13,351 bases of DNA from an uncultured Oscillospiraceae bacterium (lineage in GTDB: Bacteria > Bacillota_A > Clostridia > Oscillospirales > Oscillospiraceae), in NCBI GenBank assembly GCA_900762245.1, contig CAAFFR010000125.1, positions 1 to 13,351 on the forward strand, given 5' to 3'. Shown one piece after another: positions 7,208 through 11,504 of the stretch. The first letter of the stretch is position 1. Each line of letters starts with the position of its first letter. Made by a program: the position numbers and the translations under genes. The notes beneath the pieces were generated by a model. That model saw nothing but the letters and a program-made list of their open reading frames with translations, was not told the origin of the DNA and did no database searches.

Positions 7208-7238
7208 GAAAGTGCGAAACCGAAAGGGGCGTACTTTC
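7208..7238 (-). promoter_or_regulatory. Hairpin in the cooC leader
   Basis: In the minus-strand leader GAAAGTACG (7230-7238) can pair with CGCACTTTC (7208-7216), nine pairs with one G-U, around a 13-nt loop. The loop contains CCCCTTT, of which CCTTT could pair with the AAAGG part of the cooC ribosome binding site just downstream. A regulatory role is speculative. Confidence 0.35.
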
Positions 7239-7241
7239 CCC

Positions 7242-7286
7242 ATATCGATACAACGATATCGTATCACATATCCCGTCCAAATTCAA
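7242..7286 (-). promoter_or_regulatory. cooC promoter overlapped by palindromic operator-like sites
   Basis: On the minus strand TTGAAT (7281-7286) and TACGAT (7258-7263), 17 bp apart, form a plausible sigma-A promoter with a start near 7251 and a leader of about 66 nt. Two perfect palindromes, ACGATATCGT (7253-7262) and TATCGATA (7243-7250), overlap the -10 box and start site, and ATATCG/CGATAT (7242-7247 and 7254-7259) form a further dyad. This is where a repressor would bind. The regulator is unknown. Confidence 0.55.
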
Positions 7287-7319
7287 CCTTAATTTTGCAC
7301 AAAATACAAAATATATTAT

Positions 7320-7348
7320 TGTAGGGCGGGAATATATCCCGCCCTGCA
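7320..7348. repeat. GTAGGGCGGG hairpin repeat, copy 2
   Basis: TGTAGGGCGGGA and TCCCGCCCTGCA form a near-perfect stem with a short AT loop, directly after the stop codon of the 75-residue gene. On the minus strand an AT-rich run follows, so it may end transcription of the upstream genes before the cooC promoter. Same family as 2321-2354 and 8566-8602. Confidence 0.75.
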
Positions 7349-7576
7349 TTAAATGGGTGTAAACACAAATTTCTCCATCATCCCGTCCACCACCGCGTGG
7401 ATGGTCACCGCGCCGCCGCTGCCGGGCTCCACCGACAATTCCAGGGTCTTTCCCGCCAGACGCTGCCGCAGCCAGATTTCCGGGTCCTCGCATTCGATTT
7501 CCTCAAAGAAAATATCCCGCATCTGGTTGTTGCGGCAAAGATTTTTGATCTCATGTACCAGTTCGTATTCTTTCAT
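7349..7576 (-). CDS. Hypothetical 75-residue protein
   Basis: A small soluble, acidic protein with no membrane segment, signal or cysteine-metal motif; the single cysteines are in NLCRNNQ and IECED. The N-terminal half looks helical (MKEYELVHEIKNLCRNNQ), followed by an acidic stretch (FFEEIECEDPE) and a C-terminal half with likely strands (TLELSVEPGS, VTIHAVVDG, EKFVFTPI). The ATG at 7576 has AGGGGG a few bases upstream. It follows the HAD gene with a 60-bp gap filled by a palindromic repeat and precedes cooC, from which it is separated by a hairpin repeat and the cooC promoter. I do not recognise the family. Coding is supported by the ribosome site, the non-random composition and the tight fit between flanking repeats. 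Confidence 0.65.
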   Translation of the reverse strand: MKEYELVHEIKNLCRNNQMRDIFFEEIECEDPEIWLRQRLAGKTLELSVEPGSGGAVTIHAVVDGMMEKFVFTPI

Positions 7577-7597
7577 CCGCTATTCCCCCTAAAAATA

Positions 7598-7638
7598 TGT
7601 CATTGCGAACCAGTCCGCAGACTGGTGTGGCAATCGTT
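7598..7638 (-). repeat. Dispersed palindromic repeat (GTCATTGCGAACC type), copy 2
   Basis: Begins TGTCATTGCGAACC and ends GGTGTGGCAATC, with a core stem ACCAGTC/GACTGGT (7 bp) and loop CGCA. It matches the copy at 2795-2836 at both ends, while the core differs but still pairs. It touches the stop codon of the HAD gene. Confidence 0.75.
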
Positions 7639-8323
7639 ATCCCAATCTTTCCAGAAGCGCTTCCAGCTGGCTCAAAGCTTCGATCTCATAATCCGGCTTT
7701 ATTTCGCCGCAGTCCTTATGGTCGGGATTGACCCAGACGGTTTTGATTCCCGCATTGATGCCGCCCTTGATATCGGAGCTTAGGCTGTCACCTACCATGA
7801 TGGCTTTTTCCTTGTCAAAGCCGGGAATGGAGGCAAAGCAGGCATTGAAATAGTCCAGGGAGGGCTTGTTATGTCCAATTTCCTGGGACACAAATACCGT
7901 TTCAAAGAAGCGGTACAGGTTGGCACTGGTCATGCGGCCCTTCTGGATGGACGCCGTGCCGTTGCTGGCCAGAAACAGACGGTACTTTTTGCTTAAAGCC
8001 GCCACCGACTCCTCGGCACCGGGCAGGAAATAATGGCCGATGGACAAATTGTGCTCGTAGGCCCGGGCGCAGGATACGGCATCCACGGTTTTTCCCAATC
8101 TCTCATACAGCACGCCGAAGCGGTTCACCAGAACTTCTTCCCGGGTCAGTTTTCCCAGTTCCAGCTGCTCCCAGTGCCACTTGTTGATGCCGTGATACAA
8201 GGAAAGTACTTCCTCTGTGGGCTCCACCCCAAACTCCCGGATGGTTTTGGAGAGCGCAATGCGTTCCGCCTTGTGAAAATCCAGGATGGTGTCATCCAGG
8301 TCTAAAAATAAAAATTCGATCAT
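7637..8323 (-). CDS. HAD-superfamily hydrolase, YjjG-like (probable nucleotidase/phosphatase)
   Basis: A 228-residue cytoplasmic HAD-like phosphohydrolase. Motif I is FLDLDDT with D8 (nucleophile) and D10; motif II is LASNGT (S120); motif III is K153 in NKPSLDYF; motif IV is GDSLSSDIKG with D179 and D184. An alpha-helical cap of about 80 residues follows motif I, as in subfamily I enzymes, and the pattern resembles YjjG-type non-canonical pyrimidine nucleotidases. The substrate is an inference; other phosphoglycolate- or sugar-phosphatase-like activities are possible. The ATG at 8323 is preferred over an in-frame GTG at 8335 because AGGTGAG sits about 8 nt before it. It lies 26 nt after the small membrane gene, probably in one operon. 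Its stop codon abuts a palindromic repeat. Confidence 0.85.
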   Translation of the reverse strand: MIEFLFLDLDDTILDFHKAERIALSKTIREFGVEPTEEVLSLYHGINKWHWEQLELGKLTREEVLVNRFGVLYERLGKTVDAVSCARAYEHNLSIGHYFLPGAEESVAALSKKYRLFLASNGTASIQKGRMTSANLYRFFETVFVSQEIGHNKPSLDYFNACFASIPGFDKEKAIMVGDSLSSDIKGGINAGIKTVWVNPDHKDCGEIKPDYEIEALSQLEALLERLG

Positions 8324-8349
8324 ATTTTCTCTCACCTACAGGCAGTTGT

Positions 8350-8538
8350 TCAGGAATTGATCAGCAGAATAAAGAAGATCACCAGAAAGCCAAAGCTGGC
8401 ACAGGCCTTGCCTCTGGCTTCCCGGGCTTTTTCCTCATCTGTCAATCGAATGGCATCGATCAGATACGCGGGGAACAGGAAGCCCACAATAACGGCCGCT
8501 ACCGTGCACCATCCCGCAAAATTCCATCCTAAAGCCAT
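8350..8538 (-). CDS. Small two-helix membrane protein (hypothetical)
   Basis: A 62-residue protein with two hydrophobic segments, about residues 10-27 (CTVAAVIVGFLFPAYLI) and 46-61 (CASFGFLVIFFILLI), joined by a charged loop (RLTDEEKAREARGK). It is probably a small inner-membrane hairpin protein. The ATG at 8538 follows a strong GGGAGGA site. A TATAAT sequence lies at 8558-8563 but no matching -35 box is seen, because that position falls inside the hairpin repeat. It precedes the HAD gene by 26 nt. No function is recognised. Confidence 0.7.
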   Translation of the reverse strand: MALGWNFAGWCTVAAVIVGFLFPAYLIDAIRLTDEEKAREARGKACASFGFLVIFFILLINS

Positions 8539-8565
8539 AATGGTTCCTCCCTAGTTGATTATAGG

Positions 8566-8602
8566 ACTGTAGGGCGGGGTCATGACCCCGCCCCACGGTA
8601 GT
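8566..8602. repeat. GTAGGGCGGG hairpin repeat, copy 3
   Basis: The core GGGCGGGGTCA/TGACCCCGCCC is a perfect 22-bp palindrome extended by ACTGT/ACGGT. It starts 4 nt after the rsmA stop codon. It is the best-preserved copy in the window and may terminate rsmA transcription, though there is no long T-run. Confidence 0.8.
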
Positions 8603-8605
8603 CGT

Positions 8606-9478
8606 TTATTGATTTCTGCGCCTGACGATCTCATTGGCGATCTTCACAAATTCGGAAATGCCCAGGGTTTCGCCGCGGATATTGGCATCGAAGCCTGCGG
8701 CTTCGATGACTTCTGCCGCGCCGGTTTTGCCCAGCTCCGGGAAGCCGGAGGCCAGACCGTTACTCAGCTTCTTTCTGCGCATGGCGAAGCTGGCCTTCAC
8801 CGTCCGGAAGAAGATATCTTCATCCAGCGCGCCCCAATTGCGCTCCTTGCGGACCCGCAGCTGAATGACCGCGGAGGTCACCTTGGGCTGGGGCATAAAG
8901 CAGTGGGCAGGTACATCGAACAGCAGCTCCGGCTCGGCGTAATACTGGCAGAACACGGTAAAGGCGCTGTAGTCGGCACTGCCGGGAGCCGCCGCAATGC
9001 GCTGTGCCACTTCCTTCTGGACCATGACGGTGACGGAGTCAAAGCAGTCCGCTTCCAGCAGGGCAGAGAGAATGGGAGAGGTGATATAGTAGGGCAGGTT
9101 GGCACAGGCCATGGGCCGCAGGCCTGCAAACTTCTCCCGCACCAGAGCAGGCACATCCTGTTTCAGCACATCGTCCCAGATGATCTCCAGATTGTCAAAT
9201 TCTCCCACGGTGATGTCCAAGATGGACTTCAGCCGGGTATCCAGCTCCACGGCGCAGACCTTTTTTGCCCGCAGGCACAGCTGCTGGGTCAGAGGGCCGA
9301 TGCCGGGGCCGATTTCCAGAACGCCTGCTGTTTCGTCCACGCCGGCGTCTTCCGCAATGGACTGGGGCACCCAGGGGGCAATGAGGAAATTCTGTCCCTT
9401 GGCCTTGGAAAAATGAAAGCCATGCTCTGCCAAAAGAGGCTTCATGACCTGAATATCACATACATTTACCATACGCAT
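8606..9478 (-). CDS. rsmA: 16S rRNA dimethyladenosine transferase (RsmA/KsgA)
   Basis: This 290-residue S-adenosylmethionine-dependent enzyme dimethylates two adjacent adenines in helix 45 near the 3' end of 16S rRNA (A1518/A1519 in E. coli numbering) during small-subunit maturation. Visible motifs are KGQNFL at 27-32, the SAM-binding EIGPGIG at 55-61, acidic E79/D80 after the second strand, the catalytic NLPYY at 127-131 and FMPQPKV at 194-200. Length is normal. The ATG at 9478 has AAAGG nearby; a second ATG at 9472 would also fit the family's N terminus. The ribosome binding site lies in one arm of an 18-bp hairpin (9479-9522). It follows a YabE-like gene, the order known from Bacillus subtilis (yabE-rnmV-ksgA), but rnmV is missing here. 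Confidence 0.95.
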   Translation of the reverse strand: MRMVNVCDIQVMKPLLAEHGFHFSKAKGQNFLIAPWVPQSIAEDAGVDETAGVLEIGPGIGPLTQQLCLRAKKVCAVELDTRLKSILDITVGEFDNLEIIWDDVLKQDVPALVREKFAGLRPMACANLPYYITSPILSALLEADCFDSVTVMVQKEVAQRIAAAPGSADYSAFTVFCQYYAEPELLFDVPAHCFMPQPKVTSAVIQLRVRKERNWGALDEDIFFRTVKASFAMRRKKLSNGLASGFPELGKTGAAEVIEAAGFDANIRGETLGISEFVKIANEIVRRRNQ

Positions 9479-9522
9479 AAACCGCCTTTCTTTTGGTTAT
9501 CATACCAGAAGAAGGGCGGTTT
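9479..9522 (-). promoter_or_regulatory. Long hairpin abutting the rsmA start codon
   Basis: Two 18-nt arms (9479-9496 and 9505-9522) pair with only two G-T wobbles, around an 8-nt loop. On the minus strand the second arm ends GGCGGTTT directly before the ATG, so the AAAGG ribosome site is inside the stem. If it folds in the mRNA, rsmA translation would be blocked until it opens. On the plus strand the arm is followed by only a short T-run. Confidence 0.65.
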
Positions 9523-9578
9523 TGCAATGATGATGTTGTGTGGAGAGAAATTGTAGTTTATATGGTTACCACCGCACC

Positions 9579-9704
9579 CCTTGCCTCCCCCTATGGGGGA
9601 GGTGGCCGAGCAAGGCGAGGTCGGAGAGGGTATGATCGGACGCTGGTACACCCTCTCAGTCACGGCTTTCGCCGTGCCAGCTCTCCCAAAGGGAGAGCCA
9701 AGGG
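9579..9704. repeat. MITE-like structured intergenic repeat, copy B
   Basis: About 125 bp of nested hairpins: GCCTCCCCC/GGGGGAGG, a GGAGAGGGT/ACCCTCTC central arm, CACGGC/GCCGTG and CTCTCCC/GGGAGAG. It has the same ends and order of stems as the element at 2955-3077, in opposite orientation. It fills most of the 259-bp gap between the YabE-like gene and rsmA, together with the rsmA hairpin and a GGCGC/GCGCC stem near 9702-9716. Confidence 0.75.
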
Positions 9705-9737
9705 CGCTCCCGCGCCAATGCCATAAACGATCATTTG

Positions 9738-10799
9738 TTATCCCAGAAAATAGAGGGTGCATCTTCTTCTGCCGAACTCCATGCACTGCGCATAGGTAGG
9801 CATGTACAGATCCATCCGGTCGCCTTTGATATCGCCGCCGCAGTCCTCGGCAGTGGCGATGCCGTAGACATAGGAGCCGTCGCTGGCCATGATGAACATC
9901 CGGGTCCCGTAGGGGATATACCGGGGGTCCACCGCCACAGTGCCCCAGTGGACTGTGGTGCCGGTGGCTGTGATCATGTCGCAGCCGCTGTCGGTGTGGG
10001 TGTAGGCGGTGGCCCGGACAGTATCGGAGTGGGTATAGGTCAGAATTTCTCCCGTGGGCAGGAGAATGCGGCCCTCTTCGATGACAGGCATATCTGTTTT
10101 CTGCGCAAGCACATCTCCTGTGCCTACGCCGACGACTTCCGTCACCGGCATCCGGGTCATGGTTTCGCTGAGAAGGACCCGGTCTTCTTCCATGCCGTTG
10201 CGGTAGGTCACTTCTGCGGTACACAGCAGCTCCCCGTCCACGCCTTCTGCCAGGACCGCTTCCGTTCCTTCCGGAATTTCCGGGGCGCTGTAGCGGGTCA
10301 CTTCATGAGGCACGGCAACGCAGAAGGTCTCCCGGACCCGCTGAATGCGGTCAATGCGCAGATCCATGCCGTCATAGGTCATTTCTTCCAAACCATGGGA
10401 GACCACGTCCTCTCCGGTGGGCATCAGCTTCAGGCGGTCCAGCAGCTCCCCTACTGTTTCGCCCATGCTGGTGGCACCCGTGGTCTGCCCATGGTAGTGG
10501 ATGGTGATATTCTGAGCGCGGCTCACTGTAATGGCAGCCCCGCCCTCCACCGCTTCGGTGGTGTAGGTATCGTATTGCGTCAGTTCCACCCCGGCCTGTC
10601 CCAGGATCTCGGCCGGGTCGGTGGCGAAGGTGGTATAGGTCACTACCCGGTCCCCGTCAGTGATGACGTAGGTGGTAGCCCTGGCCGGACGGGCCAGCAG
10701 TGCCGCCACGGAAAGCCCCAGTATGGCACTGAGCAGGGCCACATAGAGCCGGATCACAAAATTTCTCCTGCGCATGGCTTTGGACTGGTACTTTCTCAT
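9738..10799 (-). CDS. Secreted YabE-like protein with DUF348, G5 and 3D domains (probable cell-wall protein)
   Basis: A 353-residue exported protein. A basic start and hydrophobic segment (residues about 14-36) form a signal peptide or membrane anchor. Two ubiquitin-like DUF348 repeats follow (about 45-95 and 97-150), then a G5 domain (about 152-226, ending EVVGVGT), then a C-terminal 3D domain (about 258-353) with the three conserved aspartates in VDPRYIP (D291), AEDCGGD (D319) and DRMDLY (D330). This architecture is typical of YabE and related resuscitation-factor-like proteins thought to act on peptidoglycan; the 3D fold resembles the MltA lytic transglycosylase barrel. Enzymatic activity is inferred. 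The ATG at 10799 follows GGGAGG; a TTG 30 nt upstream is in frame but lacks a site. It sits upstream of rsmA as in B. subtilis. Confidence 0.88.
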   Translation of the reverse strand: MRKYQSKAMRRRNFVIRLYVALLSAILGLSVAALLARPARATTYVITDGDRVVTYTTFATDPAEILGQAGVELTQYDTYTTEAVEGGAAITVSRAQNITIHYHGQTTGATSMGETVGELLDRLKLMPTGEDVVSHGLEEMTYDGMDLRIDRIQRVRETFCVAVPHEVTRYSAPEIPEGTEAVLAEGVDGELLCTAEVTYRNGMEEDRVLLSETMTRMPVTEVVGVGTGDVLAQKTDMPVIEEGRILLPTGEILTYTHSDTVRATAYTHTDSGCDMITATGTTVHWGTVAVDPRYIPYGTRMFIMASDGSYVYGIATAEDCGGDIKGDRMDLYMPTYAQCMEFGRRRCTLYFLG

Positions 10800-10899
10800 A
10801 AGGCTTCCTCCCGGACAAATAGGTTGCAAATCCGACTTTGGCTTGTCATTTATGTCAAAAAGTTACACGTCATAGCGCCCTGCCGTCTTCGTTGGGGTT

Positions 10900-10927
10900 A
10901 TTATATCATTTTATCTCAAAAAGTCAA
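10900..10927 (-). promoter_or_regulatory. Sigma-A promoter for the YabE-like gene
   Basis: On the minus strand TTGACT (10922-10927) and a perfect TATAAT (10900-10905) are separated by 16 bp. Transcription would begin near 10893, giving a leader of about 93 nt before the ATG at 10799. Confidence 0.75.
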
Positions 10928-10961
10928 GTTTTTCTTTGTTTCTCATGTTATTCTGCATATT

Positions 10962-11090
10962 TTGACATAAAATAGTTTCAAAAATTATGTCAACTCTCCA
11001 CAAGATATCGGTCGTTTTCCGTATGAATACCACGATATCTGGTGTCGAAAGGTTACAATTGTTTACATAAAGAATCGAACGTTGTAACCT
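10962..11090. promoter_or_regulatory. Three successive inverted repeats in the divergent intergenic region
   Basis: The 705-bp gap between the YabE-like gene and thrS holds promoters, the T-box and this AT-rich stretch. It carries TTGACATAA/TTATGTCAA (10962-10970, 10985-10993), AGATATCG/CGATATCT (11003-11010, 11033-11040) and AGGTTACAA/TTGTAACCT (11050-11058, 11082-11090). All three pairs are perfect. They could be operators for one or both divergent genes or parts of an unannotated RNA. From 11091 to 11190 I see nothing further that I can support. Confidence 0.5.
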
Positions 11091-11190
11091 TCTGCCAGAT
11101 TCCCCTTCCCCGGCATTATGGACAAGAGGCACTCCAATTTCGCCTCAAGCTTTTGACTTTCGACAAGGATACTTTCCCCGAAAAAAACCA

Positions 11191-11219
11191 TTGACTTTCC
11201 CATTATTTTATGCTATTTT
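11191..11219 (+). promoter_or_regulatory. Sigma-A promoter for the thrS T-box transcript
   Basis: TTGACT (11191-11196) and TATTTT (11214-11219) are separated by 17 bp. The start would be near 11226, directly before the T-box Stem I sequence, which fits a T-box leader beginning at its first helix. Confidence 0.7.
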
Positions 11220-11226
11220 CTTCATA

Positions 11227-11471
11227 AGCAAAAGCTGTGACGAAGACACGCCTTTCCGGAAAGACTCCCAGAGAGGAAACCATTTGGTGCAAGGTTTCCG
11301 TGCCCCTGCCGAAAAGGATACCACTTCCGAGCCGCAGGGAAGAAATGCCCCGCCGGGTGCGCCCGTTACCGCGTCAATGAGTGGCTCTGCCATGCAGGGC
11401 AACCAGGGTGGAACCGTGGAATACTGATATTTGTATCCCACCCCTGATTTTTCAGGGGATGGGTATTTTTT
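11227..11471 (+). promoter_or_regulatory. T-box riboswitch leader for threonine, upstream of thrS
   Basis: A leader RNA that senses uncharged tRNA-Thr and controls transcription of thrS. The base of Stem I pairs CTGTG (11235-11239) with CGCAG (11333-11337). The AGAGAG and GGTGCAAGG elements of distal Stem I lie near 11270-11293. The specifier reads ACC (11320-11322), a threonine codon, followed by ACTTCCGAG as expected. The T-box motif AGGGTGGAACCGTGG is at 11405-11419; its TGGA (11409-11412) would pair with a tRNA ending UCCA. The leader ends in an intrinsic terminator (11434-11471). The specifier agrees with the downstream gene. Confidence 0.93.
11434..11471 (+). terminator. T-box-controlled terminator before thrS
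   Basis: TATCCCACCCCTGA (11434-11447) pairs with TCAGGGGATGGGTA (11452-11465), with a small internal mismatch and a TTTT loop, followed by six T residues. It competes with the antiterminator formed by the T-box motif when uncharged tRNA-Thr is bound. Confidence 0.88.
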
Positions 11472-11504
11472 ATACCTACCCCCAATCAAAAGGAGGTAAA
11501 AAAC

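Noticed and set aside
6420..7493. Longer 357-residue version of cooC
   Set aside because: The extension crosses the cooC promoter, the hairpin repeat and part of the 75-residue gene, and the P-loop then lies too far from the N terminus. AAAGGAG marks the ATG at 7184.
2795..7638. Repeats as a CRISPR array
   Set aside because: The copies are dispersed, only two or three per family, thousands of bases apart and with no regular spacers or cas genes.
9738..10829. TTG start for the YabE-like gene
   Set aside because: No ribosome site before it; the ATG at 10799 has GGGAGG at good spacing and begins a proper signal peptide.
9735..10970. 411-codon open frame antisense to the YabE-like gene
   Set aside because: Shadow frame rich in Gly/His/Val; the minus strand has signal peptide, G5 and 3D motifs.
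10962..10993. TTGACA boxes on both strands as divergent promoters
   Set aside because: The matching -10 positions read TTATGT on both strands, simply because the arms are inverted repeats; better promoters exist at 10900-10927 and 11191-11219.
11052..11067. WalR-like box (TGTAAA and TGTAAC on the minus strand) upstream of the YabE-like gene
   Set aside because: The spacing is 4 rather than the required 5 bases and the site is about 130 bp from the promoter, so the match is not convincing.
10911..11132. 73-codon minus-strand frame in the intergenic region
   Set aside because: It overlaps the YabE-like promoter and the inverted repeats, lacks a ribosome site and does not look like a protein.
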